From Micromonospora musae (GTDB taxonomy: Bacteria > Actinomycetota > Actinomycetes > Mycobacteriales > Micromonosporaceae), in contig NZ_RAZT01000007.1 in NCBI RefSeq assembly GCF_003626635.1, forward strand, positions 62,001-126,000: a stretch of 64,000 nucleotides of DNA, written 5' to 3'. The stretch's first letter is position 1. Each line of letters opens with the position of its first letter. The notes beneath the pieces were generated by a model. The model searched no databases. It worked only from the letters and a program-made list of their open reading frames with translations, and was not told where the DNA came from. Positions 8,910 through 16,795 of the stretch are shown piece after piece. Position numbers and translations under genes: made by a program.

Positions 8910-10784
8910 ATGGCCTTCCGTACCTCCATCCCCCTCCGTCGCGCCCTGGCGCTCGCCGTCGCCGCCGGCCTGGCGTTCGTCACCGTCACCACCGGCCCGG
9001 CCGCCGCCCGACCGGGCACCGGACCCGGCGGATCGGCCGCCGCCGAGTACCGGGTGCTCGGCCCCCGTACGCTCGCCGACCGCAACGCGGTGGCCCGCAC
9101 CGGCGCGGCGATCGACTACAGCGAGCACGGCGTGCTGCACGTCTCGGCGACGCCGGCCGAGGCCGCGGCGATCGGCCGCCTCGGCTTCCGGCTGGAAGCG
9201 GTCCCCGCGCCACCGTCCACCCCGCACACCCACGGCGACGTCGGCACCCTCGCCTTCCCACCCGCCGACTCGAACTACCACGACTACGCCGAGCTGACCG
9301 CGGTGGTGAACCAGGTCGTGTCCAGCCACCCGACGATCGCCCGCAAGCTCAGCATCGGCAGCTCCTACGAGGGCCGCGACCTGATGGCCGTGAAGATCTC
9401 CGACAACGTCGCCACCGACGAGAACGAGCCGGAGCTCCTCTTCAACGCCCAGCAGCACGCCCGCGAGCACCTGACCGTGGAGATGGCGATCTACCTGCTG
9501 AACCTCTTCACCGACGGGTACGGCAGCGACTCCCGGATCACCAACCTCGTCAACGGGCGGGAGATCTGGATCGTGCCGACGGTCAACCCGGACGGCAGCG
9601 AGTACGACATCGCCACCGGGTCCTACCGGTCCTGGCGGAAGAACCGGCAGCCGAACAGCGGCTCGTCGGCGATCGGCACCGACCTGAACCGGAACTGGTC
9701 CTACCAGTGGGGCTGCTGCGGCGGCTCGTCGGGCTCGACCTCGTCGGAGACCTACCGGGGCCCGTCGGCGTTCTCCGCGCCGGAGACACAGGCGCTGCGG
9801 AACTTCGTCAACAGCCGGGTGGTCGGCGGTGTGCAGCAGATCAAGGCCAACATCGACTTCCACACCTACTCGCAGCTCGTGCTCTGGCCGTTCGGCTACA
9901 CGACCGCCAACACGCCCAGCGGGATGACGGCCGACCAGTACAACACCTTCGCCACCATCGGCCAGCAGATGGCCGCCACCAACGGCTACACGCCGGAGCA
10001 GTCCAGCGACCTCTACATCGCCGACGGCACCAGCATCGACTGGATGTGGGCGGCGCACGGCATCTGGGCCTACACCTTCGAGATGTACCCGGGGTCGGCC
10101 GGTGGCGGCGGCTTCTACCCGCCCGACGAGGTGATCCCGGCGCAGACCTCCCGCAACCGGGAGGCGGTGCTGATGCTCAGCGAGTACGCCGACTGCCCGT
10201 ACCGGGCGATCGGCAAGCAGACCCAGTACTGCGGTGGCGGTGGCGGCACCACTGTCTGGTCGGACACCTTCGAGACCGCCACCGGCTGGACGGTGAACCC
10301 GAACGGCACGGACACCGCGACCCTCGGGGCCTGGGAGCGGGGCGCCGCCCAGGCGACCACGTCCAGCGGCGCCAAGCAGCTCACCCCGTACGCGGGCGGC
10401 AACGACCTGGTCACCGGCCGGCTGGCCGGCGCCGGGGCCGGTGACTACGACCTCGACGGCGGGGTGACCAGCGCCCAGTCGCCGGCGGTGACGCTGCCCG
10501 CCGGCGGCACACTCACCCTCTCGCTCGCCTGGTACCTGGCGCACGGCTCGAACTCCTCGTCGGCCGACTACCTCCGGGTCAGCGTGGTGCACGGCGGCGG
10601 CACCACCACCCTGCTGAACCAGGCCGGGGCGGCGACCAACCGCAACGGCTCCTGGGCGGTGGCGAACCTGAACCTCACCCCGTACGCGGGCCAGAGCGTA
10701 CGGATCCTGGTCCAGGCGGCGGACGCCTCGGGCGCGAGCCTGGTCGAGGCGGCTGTGGACAACGTCACCATCACCGCCTCCTGA
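8910..10784 (+). CDS. Secreted M14 zinc carboxypeptidase with C-terminal beta domain
   Basis: The 624-residue protein removes C-terminal residues from peptides outside the cell (M14 family). A signal peptide ([22 protein letters not shown]) and a short propeptide-like region precede the catalytic domain. Zinc ligands H183 and E186 lie in QQHAREH, with H318 in DFHTYSQ, and the catalytic glutamate is E391 in TFEMYPG. After a Gly-rich linker (about residue 445) a ~170-residue beta-sandwich-like domain follows, probably for substrate or wall binding. Start 8910 is chosen for the GAGGAGG just upstream; the longer in-frame start at 8856 would bury the signal peptide. A strong terminator follows. 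Confidence 0.92.
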   Translation: MAFRTSIPLRRALALAVAAGLAFVTVTTGPAAARPGTGPGGSAAAEYRVLGPRTLADRNAVARTGAAIDYSEHGVLHVSATPAEAAAIGRLGFRLEAVPAPPSTPHTHGDVGTLAFPPADSNYHDYAELTAVVNQVVSSHPTIARKLSIGSSYEGRDLMAVKISDNVATDENEPELLFNAQQHAREHLTVEMAIYLLNLFTDGYGSDSRITNLVNGREIWIVPTVNPDGSEYDIATGSYRSWRKNRQPNSGSSAIGTDLNRNWSYQWGCCGGSSGSTSSETYRGPSAFSAPETQALRNFVNSRVVGGVQQIKANIDFHTYSQLVLWPFGYTTANTPSGMTADQYNTFATIGQQMAATNGYTPEQSSDLYIADGTSIDWMWAAHGIWAYTFEMYPGSAGGGGFYPPDEVIPAQTSRNREAVLMLSEYADCPYRAIGKQTQYCGGGGGTTVWSDTFETATGWTVNPNGTDTATLGAWERGAAQATTSSGAKQLTPYAGGNDLVTGRLAGAGAGDYDLDGGVTSAQSPAVTLPAGGTLTLSLAWYLAHGSNSSSADYLRVSVVHGGGTTTLLNQAGAATNRNGSWAVANLNLTPYAGQSVRILVQAADASGASLVEAAVDNVTITAS

Positions 10785-10788
10785 ATCG

Positions 10789-10822
10789 GTGGGGCCCCGT
10801 CCCGCCCCCGACGGGGCCCCAC
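10789..10822 (+). terminator. Terminator after the M14 gene
   Basis: Arms 10789-10801 and 10810-10822 form a perfect 13-bp GC-rich stem with an 8-nt loop, a few bases after the stop codon. Confidence 0.85.
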
Positions 10823-10956
10823 CCTGCCCGCCACGGATCGGGGCATATCGGTAACCACCGCCCGATCGACCCGGACCCCGACCGGTCGGGTGATCGGCCA
10901 CGCTGGATGGGTTCGTTCATCGATCGGGCCCGCTCGACCCGTGCGCTACCGTCTTA

Positions 10957-11141
10957 CCGACCGTTCCACAGCGAAGCCGGTGAGAACCCGGTGCTGTCCC
11001 GCAACTGTGATACCCCGCCACGGCGGGGACGAGCCAGGTCGCCTGCGGACCGGTCGCGACCCGCGCTCTCGAGGAAGGGCGCTCGCGGACGGGCGCTCGG
11101 CCCCTGTCGGCGAAGCACCACGCTCCTCGACCGACAGGAGG
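10957..11141 (+). promoter_or_regulatory. Cobalamin riboswitch controlling btuFCD
   Basis: The conserved core is plain: GAAGCCGGTGAGAACCCGG, then the CCCGCAACTGTG segment, then the B12 box (GCCAGGTCGCCTGC, about 11033-11046). A closing P1 helix pairs 10958-10963 with 11051-11056. Downstream, 11103-11110 (CCTGTCGG) pairs perfectly with 11131-11138 (CCGACAGG), and CTCCT at 11123-11127 can pair with AGGAG at 11136-11140. Both pairings cover the AGGAGG ribosome site (11136-11141) of btuF, so control is likely at translation initiation. Adenosyl- or other cobalamin binding is expected to lower expression of the transporter. Confidence 0.93.
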
Positions 11142-11145
11142 ACCG

Positions 11146-12084
11146 ATGTCCAGACGTACCCCTCGGCTGCTCGCCGCGACCCTCGCCGTCGCCGCGCTCG
11201 CCCTCGGCGCCTGCGCCGAGAAGGCCGACGACGCCCCCGGCGCCGGCAGCAGCAGCCAGTCGGCTGCCGCCTTCCCGGCCACGGTCGGCAACATCACTCT
11301 CGACGAGCGTCCCGAGAAGATCGTCTCGCTCTCGCCGAGCGTGACCGAGATGCTCTTCGCCATCGGCGCCGGTCCGCAGGTGACCGCGGTCGACGACAAC
11401 TCGGACTACCCGGCCGGGGTGCCGAAGAGCGACCTCTCCGGCTTCCAGCCGAACGCGGAGGCGATCGCCGGCCGCAACCCCGACCTGGTGGTGATCTCCG
11501 ACGACCGCAACAAGATCGTCGACCAGCTCGGCAAGCTCAAGATCCCGGTGCTGGTGACCCCGTCGGCGACCACTCTGGACGACACCTACCAGCAGATCAC
11601 CGACCTGGGCACGCTCACCGGGCACCCCACCGAGGCGGCCGACCTGACCCGGCGGATGCGGGACGACATCGCCAAGCTGGTGAAGGACCTGCCGCAGCGG
11701 TCGGAGAAGCTCACCTTCTACCACGAGCTGGGCACCGAGCTCTACAGCGCGACCAGCAAGACCTTTATCGGTTCGCTCTACGCGATGGCCGGTCTGGAGA
11801 ACATCGCCGACCCCGCCGACGCCGACAACAAGAACGGCGGGTACCCGCAGCTCTCCCAGGAGATCATCGTCAAGGCGGACCCGGACTTCATCTTCCTCGC
11901 CGACACGAAGTGCTGCCAGCAGAGCGCCGACACGGTCAAGGCGCGCGCCGGCTGGTCCGGGCTCACCGCCGTGAAGAACAACCAGGTGGTCGCCCTGGAC
12001 GACAGCGTCGCCTCCCGCTGGGGGCCGCGGGTCGTCGACCTGCTGCGGGCGATCGTCGACGCGGTCGCCAAGGTGCCCGCGTGA
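11146..12084 (+). CDS. btuF: Cobalamin ABC transporter substrate-binding lipoprotein
   Basis: The 312-residue lipoprotein captures cobalamin outside the membrane and hands it to BtuC. It has a lipobox ending L-G-A-C with acylated C23, and a class III periplasmic-binding fold suggested by IVSLSPSVTEMLFAIG and VVISDDRNKIVDQL. Iron-siderophore and B12 binding proteins share this fold; the riboswitch immediately upstream is what assigns B12. The ATG has AGGAGG four bases upstream, inside the riboswitch expression platform. btuC follows after a six-codon bridging frame. Confidence 0.92.
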   Translation: MSRRTPRLLAATLAVAALALGACAEKADDAPGAGSSSQSAAAFPATVGNITLDERPEKIVSLSPSVTEMLFAIGAGPQVTAVDDNSDYPAGVPKSDLSGFQPNAEAIAGRNPDLVVISDDRNKIVDQLGKLKIPVLVTPSATTLDDTYQQITDLGTLTGHPTEAADLTRRMRDDIAKLVKDLPQRSEKLTFYHELGTELYSATSKTFIGSLYAMAGLENIADPADADNKNGGYPQLSQEIIVKADPDFIFLADTKCCQQSADTVKARAGWSGLTAVKNNQVVALDDSVASRWGPRVVDLLRAIVDAVAKVPA

Positions 12085-12101
12085 CCGAGGGTCGACCGTG
12101 A
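12081..12101 (+). other. Six-codon bridging mini-ORF, btuF-btuC
   Basis: GTG at 12081 overlaps the btuF stop (GTGA) and its TGA at 12099-12101 overlaps the btuC GTG (GTGA). The motif GTGACC occurs at both ends, consistent with a small duplication of an ancestral gene overlap. Expression is unknown. Confidence 0.3.
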
Positions 12102-13213
12102 CCAGGGTCGCACCCGTGGCCCGCGATTCGTCGCCCATCCGGCCGGCCGAGACGCCAAACCCGTCCCGGCCGGCCGGCCTGCGACCGCGCTGGCTCGTCG
12201 CCGGGCTCGTCGCGGTCCTCGTCGCGCTGGTCGCCGGAGTGTCGCTCGGCCCGGTCACCATCCCACCGGGCAGCGTCGCCGCCGAACTGCTCAACCTGCT
12301 GCCCGGGGTGCACCTGGAGAGCGGGCTCAACGAGCGGGAGATCGCCATCGTCACCGAGCTGCGGCTGCCCCGGGTGGTGCTCGGCCTGCTCGTCGGCGGG
12401 ATGCTCGCCCTCGCCGGTGGCTGCTACCAGGGCGTGTTCCGCAACCCGCTGGCCGACCCGTACCTGCTCGGCGTGGCCGCCGGGGCCGGCCTGGCGGTGA
12501 CCGCGGTGATCGCCCTCGGCGGCGCCGGCTCGGAGGGCGCGCTCACCGGCCTGCCGCTGACCATCCCGCTCGCCGCGTTCGTCGGCTCGCTGGGAGCGGT
12601 GGCGCTGACCTACCTGCTCGGTGCGGCGGGCGGCCGCAGCCGCTCCCCGGCGATGCTGATCCTGGCCGGGGTGGCGGTCTCCGCGTTCCTCTCCGCCGGG
12701 CAGACCTACCTGCTCCAGCGCAACGCCGACAGCATCCAGGCGGTCTACTCCTGGCTGCTCGGTCGGCTCGCCACCGCCGGCTGGCACGACGTCCTGCTGG
12801 TCCTGCCGTACGCCGTGCTCACCGCCGTCGTGGTGCTGCTGCACGGCCGCGAGCTGGACGTCCTGTCGGTCGGTGACGACGAGGCGAGCAGCCTCGGCCT
12901 GCACCCGCAGCGCTCCCGCTACCTGCTGATCGCCGCAGCCTCGCTCGGCACCGCGGCGGCGGTCTCCGCGACCGGCCTGATCGGCTTCGTCGGCATCATC
13001 GTGCCGCACACCATCCGACTGCTCGCCGGGTCGAGCTACCGGGTGATCCTGCCGCTCTCGCTGCTCTTCGGCGCCGCGTTCCTGGCGCTCACCGACGTGG
13101 CAGCGCGCACCGTCGCCGCTCCCGCCGAGATCCCGATCGGCGTGGTCACCGCCCTGCTCGGTGGCCCGTTCTTCGTCCTGATCCTGCGCACCGCCCGACG
13201 GGTGCTGACGTGA
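12098..13213 (+). CDS. btuC: Cobalamin ABC transporter permease
   Basis: The 371-residue integral membrane protein belongs to the FecCD/BtuC family, with about ten helices. Family signatures seen are LRLPRVVLGLLVGGMLALAG near the first third and GLIGFVGIIVPHTIRLLAG near the C-terminus, where the coupling helices contact the ATPase. About 35 hydrophilic residues precede the first helix, so a shorter start is conceivable. It is made from the riboswitch-led transcript and overlaps btuD by four bases. Confidence 0.92.
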   Translation: MTRVAPVARDSSPIRPAETPNPSRPAGLRPRWLVAGLVAVLVALVAGVSLGPVTIPPGSVAAELLNLLPGVHLESGLNEREIAIVTELRLPRVVLGLLVGGMLALAGGCYQGVFRNPLADPYLLGVAAGAGLAVTAVIALGGAGSEGALTGLPLTIPLAAFVGSLGAVALTYLLGAAGGRSRSPAMLILAGVAVSAFLSAGQTYLLQRNADSIQAVYSWLLGRLATAGWHDVLLVLPYAVLTAVVVLLHGRELDVLSVGDDEASSLGLHPQRSRYLLIAAASLGTAAAVSATGLIGFVGIIVPHTIRLLAGSSYRVILPLSLLFGAAFLALTDVAARTVAAPAEIPIGVVTALLGGPFFVLILRTARRVLT

Positions 13214-13992
13214 GCGCCGCACCCGCGGTCGAGGTGCGTGACCTGCACGTCACCATGGACCGCACGCCGATCCTCGCCGGCATCGACCTGACCGTCGCCG
13301 TCGGCGAGTGGGTCACGGTGATCGGCCCGAACGGCGCCGGCAAGTCGACCCTGTTGCGCGCCGTCGGCGGCCTGCTGGCCGCGCCGGGCGCCGTGAGCCT
13401 CTTCGGTACGCCCATCGAGTCGCTGCCCCGGCGGAACCGGGCCCGGGTGGTGGCCACGGTGGCGCAGTCCCCGGTGGTGCCGCCGGGCATGCCGGTGCTC
13501 GACTACGTGCTGCTCGGCCGCACCCCGTACATCCCCCCGCTGGGACGGGAGTCGGCCGCCGACCTGGCCGCCGTGCACGAGGTGCTCGCCCGGCTGGACC
13601 TGACCGGCTTCGTCCGGCGCGAACTGGCGACCCTCTCCGGCGGGGAGCGGCAGCGGGTCTTCCTGGCCCGGGCGCTCGCCCAGGGCGCCACGCTGCTGCT
13701 GCTCGACGAGCCGACCAGCGCACTCGACATCGGCCACCAGCAGGAGGTGCTCGACCTCGTCGACCAACTGCGCCGCGAGCACGAGCTGACCGTGGTCGCC
13801 ACCATGCACGACCTCTCGATCGCCGGTGAGTACGCCGACCGGATGGTGCTGCTCGCCGAGGGGCGGGTGGCCGCGGCCGGAACGCCCCGTGAGGTGCTCA
13901 CCGAGAGCCTGCTCGCCGAGCACTACAAGGCCAGCGTCCGGGTCCTCGACGGCGAGCACGGTCCACTGATCGTTCCCGTCCGCCGCCGCTGA
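13210..13992 (+). CDS. btuD: Cobalamin ABC transporter ATPase
   Basis: The 260-residue ATPase powers the BtuFC importer. It contains Walker A GPNGAGKST, a Q-loop (VAQSP), signature LSGGERQR, Walker B LLLLDEPTSALD and a switch His (TMHDLSI). Its GTG overlaps the btuC stop as GTGA, so translation is coupled. The operon ends at a long hairpin. Confidence 0.93.
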   Translation: MSAAPAVEVRDLHVTMDRTPILAGIDLTVAVGEWVTVIGPNGAGKSTLLRAVGGLLAAPGAVSLFGTPIESLPRRNRARVVATVAQSPVVPPGMPVLDYVLLGRTPYIPPLGRESAADLAAVHEVLARLDLTGFVRRELATLSGGERQRVFLARALAQGATLLLLDEPTSALDIGHQQEVLDLVDQLRREHELTVVATMHDLSIAGEYADRMVLLAEGRVAAAGTPREVLTESLLAEHYKASVRVLDGEHGPLIVPVRRR

Positions 13993-14013
13993 CCCCCTTC
14001 CCTCGACGGGCCT

Positions 14014-14067
14014 CTTTCACTGAACGAGTGGTCATTCCACCCGGAATGGCCACTCGTTCAGTGAAAG
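14014..14067. terminator. Very long hairpin between convergent btuD and VOC genes
   Basis: The 25-bp arms 14014-14038 and 14043-14067 pair with only one wobble position around a 4-nt loop. The spacing between convergent genes fits a bidirectional terminator, although the stem is much longer than most others here. Confidence 0.8.
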
Positions 14068-14132
14068 TGTCGACGCTCCCGGTGCGGCGGGAGGGCGGGC
14101 GGGTTGGGCGGGTGTGGGGTGGGGTGGGCGGG

Positions 14133-14900
14133 TCAGGGGGTACCGATGTCGATGATCGAGAAGAGGGCGCCCTGGGGATCGCGGAGCGCCGCGAACCGGC
14201 CCGTCGGAATGTCCCTCGGCGGCACCAGGATCGTTCCGCCCAGCGCGGCGGCGCGGGCCGCCGCGGCGTCGGCGTCGGCGACCGCGAAGTAGACCGTCCA
14301 GTACGCCGGCAGGTCCGCCGGGAAGTCGTCGGCGAGCGGAGGCATCATCCCGGCCACGATCTGCGCGCCGAGCCGCCACCCGGTGTAGGTCATCGCGCCG
14401 ACCACCTGGTCGTCCGGCTGCCAGCCGAAGACCAGCTCGTAGAAGACCTTCGCTCCCTCCGGGTCGGGGGTGACCAGTTCGTTCCAGGCCATCGCGCCGG
14501 GCACGTTGAAGACCTCGCCACCGGGCATCGACATCGGCTGCCAGACGCTGAACGACGCGCCGGCCGGGTCGGCGAAGACCGCCATCCGCCCCCGGTCGAA
14601 GACCTCGAACGGCGGCACCACCACCTGCCCGCCGGCCCGTTCGACCCGGCCGGCGACCAGCTCGGCGTCATCGGTGGCCAGGTACGTCGACCAGATCGGC
14701 ACCTGGTCGGGGATGGCCGGTGGGCCGGCCCCGGCGACGGCCTGCCCGCGCAGCTGGAAGACCGTGTAACCGCCCGCCTCCGGCTCCGTCGCCACCCGCC
14801 CGGTCCAGCCGAACAGCTCGGGATAGAACCGCCGGGCGTCGGCGAGGTCCGGGGTGGCCAGGTCGGCCCAGCAGGGCGTACCCGGCGGGACGGTGTTCAC
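14133..14900 (-). CDS. Two-domain VOC (glyoxalase-fold) family protein
   Basis: The 255-residue protein is made of two tandem VOC modules. The first (about residues 8-120) begins PCWADLATPDLADARRFY and the second (about 135-253) AWNELVTPDPEGAKVFY; each ends with a DPxGAxFSxxxP-type strand. The pattern resembles actinobacterial proteins of the CFP30B type. VOC proteins usually bind a metal and a small hydrophobic ligand for isomerisation, dioxygenation or drug binding; the reaction here is not known. The start is GTG. The gene appears monocistronic, with its 3' end at the long shared hairpin. Confidence 0.85.
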   Translation of the reverse strand: MNTVPPGTPCWADLATPDLADARRFYPELFGWTGRVATEPEAGGYTVFQLRGQAVAGAGPPAIPDQVPIWSTYLATDDAELVAGRVERAGGQVVVPPFEVFDRGRMAVFADPAGASFSVWQPMSMPGGEVFNVPGAMAWNELVTPDPEGAKVFYELVFGWQPDDQVVGAMTYTGWRLGAQIVAGMMPPLADDFPADLPAYWTVYFAVADADAAAARAAALGGTILVPPRDIPTGRFAALRDPQGALFSIIDIGTP

Positions 14901-14993
14901 GGTGACCCCTCTCGGCTCGGGGCGGCACGACCGCCCCCTTGCCGGAATCCTGGCACCGTCCCGCCGACGTACGGGGCGAAAACGGACGAATCG

Positions 14994-15731
14994 TCAGCTG
15001 AACCGGCGACCCTCGTCCCGCCGGTACGCCCAGACGGCCAGCGACGCCAGCACCACCACCCAGACGCCCAGCATGCTCAGCGACAGCGGTCGCATCGGGT
15101 AGTCACCGACGGTCGCCCACATCAGCTCGGCCGCCCCTCGGGTCGGCAGGTAGGGCGCGATCACCTCGATGAACCCCGGCGCCTCGCCCGGGGCGGAGAG
15201 CAGGCCCCCGCCGAAGGCGAGCGGGAAGAAGACGATCTGCGCGACCACGATGGCCGCCTTGCTCGGCAGCGAGTAGCCGATGGCGAGCCCCATCAGCGTG
15301 AACGGCACCGACACCACGGCGACGGTGCCGATGGCCAGCAGGAACGCCAGCGGCGTGATCCTTGCGGCGGTCAGCGTCGCGCTGATCACCAGCACCGGGA
15401 GCAGCGAGAGGTAGGTGAGCGCCAGCCCGGCCAGCACCCGGCCGGCGAGCCGTGGCCCCGGCCCCGCGGGCAGGGTCCGGGTGTACGGATTCCAGGGCTG
15501 GTCGCGGTCCTCGGCCACGCCGATTCCGTACTGGAAGATGTTGGCGCTCATCACCGAGAAGGTGACCATCGACGCGGTGGCGTAGGTCGCGCCGACCGGA
15601 TCCTTCCCCGCGAACGGCACCACGAAGAAGAGCATCGCGGCGGCGGGGAAGAACGCGCTGCCGATGAGGGCGATCGGGATCCGGACGATCTCCAGCAGCT
15701 GGTAGCGGGTGTGGACCAGGGTGAGTTGCAC
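14994..15731 (-). CDS. ABC-2 type transporter permease
   Basis: The 245-residue protein has six predicted membrane helices and the ABC-2 layout used for export of drugs or lipids. The short loop AEDRDQPWNPYTRTLPAGP after the second helix corresponds to the coupling region of this family. It lies 28 bases downstream of the ATPase gene on the same strand, so the two form a one-permease, one-ATPase exporter. The substrate cannot be inferred. Confidence 0.87.
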   Translation of the reverse strand: MQLTLVHTRYQLLEIVRIPIALIGSAFFPAAAMLFFVVPFAGKDPVGATYATASMVTFSVMSANIFQYGIGVAEDRDQPWNPYTRTLPAGPGPRLAGRVLAGLALTYLSLLPVLVISATLTAARITPLAFLLAIGTVAVVSVPFTLMGLAIGYSLPSKAAIVVAQIVFFPLAFGGGLLSAPGEAPGFIEVIAPYLPTRGAAELMWATVGDYPMRPLSLSMLGVWVVVLASLAVWAYRRDEGRRFS

Positions 15732-15759
15732 GGCTTCCCTCTCCTGCGTCGGCGGCGGC

Positions 15760-16668
15760 TCAGCGGCCCGCGGTGGCGGTGACGGGTGGCTCGTCGCGCG
15801 GTCGCTCCTCGGCTGTGATGGCGAGGAACGCCTCCTCCAGCGAGGTGGGGCGGACCTCCAGCTCGCTGAAGGCGACCCCGGCGACGACCAGGTCCCGCAC
15901 CAGCTGGTCGGCGTCGGTGGTGAGCAGGTGGTGCCGGCCGTCGATCAGCTCGCTGCGCACCACGCCGGGCAGCGCCGGCAGCTCGTCGGCGACGAAGCCG
16001 ACCCGGCGTACGCCGACCACGGAGCGGATCGCGTCCACGCTGTCGTCGGCGAGCATCCGACCGTGCCCGATCACCACCACCCGCTCGGCCAGCGCCTCCA
16101 CCTCCTCCAGGTAGTGGCTGCTCAGCAGCACCGTCCCGCCGTCGGCGTGGAACGCGCGGATGGCGTCCCAGAGGGTGCGGCGCGCCTCGACGTCGAGGCC
16201 GGTGGTCGGCTCGTCGAGCAGCACCAGCCGGGGACGGCCGACGAAGGCCAGCGCCACCGCGAGCCGTCGGCGCTGGCCGCCGGAGAGGCCACCGGTCTGC
16301 CGCCGGACCTGGTCGGTCAGCCCGAAGCGGTCGAGCAGCTCGCCGCGGGGCACCGGATCGGGGTAGTGGGCGGCCACGAAGTCCACCACCTCGCCGACGC
16401 GCAGGGTGCCGGGCAGGCCGGTCTCCTGCGGCGTCATGCCGAGCTGCCGGCGGGACGCCGGGTCGCGCGGATCGCCGCCGAAGAGTTCGATCCGGCCCGA
16501 GGTGGGGCGGCGCAGGCCGACGATCAGGTTCATCAGAGTGCTCTTGCCGGCCCCGTTCGGCCCGAGCAGGCCGACCATCTCGCCGGCCCGGACGGTCAGG
16601 TCGACCCGGTCGAGGGCCAGCACGTCACCGTAGCGGCGGGTGACCTGGTCGGCGCGCGCCAGCAACAT
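15760..16668 (-). CDS. ABC-2 exporter ATP-binding protein
   Basis: The 302-residue DrrA/NatA-type ATPase has Walker A LLGPNGAGKST, signature LSGGQRRRLAVAL, Walker B RLVLLDEPTTGLD and switch His in LLSSHYLEEVE. A ~80-residue C-terminal regulatory region follows the nucleotide-binding domain. It energises the neighbouring permease. No regulator gene is adjacent. Confidence 0.92.
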   Translation of the reverse strand: MLLARADQVTRRYGDVLALDRVDLTVRAGEMVGLLGPNGAGKSTLMNLIVGLRRPTSGRIELFGGDPRDPASRRQLGMTPQETGLPGTLRVGEVVDFVAAHYPDPVPRGELLDRFGLTDQVRRQTGGLSGGQRRRLAVALAFVGRPRLVLLDEPTTGLDVEARRTLWDAIRAFHADGGTVLLSSHYLEEVEALAERVVVIGHGRMLADDSVDAIRSVVGVRRVGFVADELPALPGVVRSELIDGRHHLLTTDADQLVRDLVVAGVAFSELEVRPTSLEEAFLAITAEERPRDEPPVTATAGR

Positions 16669-16734
16669 GCGGTGCTCCTTCGCGGGGTCCCGTTAACCTG
16701 CCGGCTCTCTGTCTACTCGCCCGGCGCCACCGCC

Positions 16735-16767
16735 GCTGCCCCGTCGACCGTGGCTCGCCGGGGCAGC
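16735..16767 (-). terminator. Terminator after the HelR gene
   Basis: GCTGCCCC (16735-16742) pairs with GGGGCAGC (16760-16767). It lies just beyond the HelR stop on the minus strand and upstream of the exporter genes. Confidence 0.65.
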
Positions 16768-16795
16768 GTGCCGGTGCCGAGCGGCCGGGGTCGTC

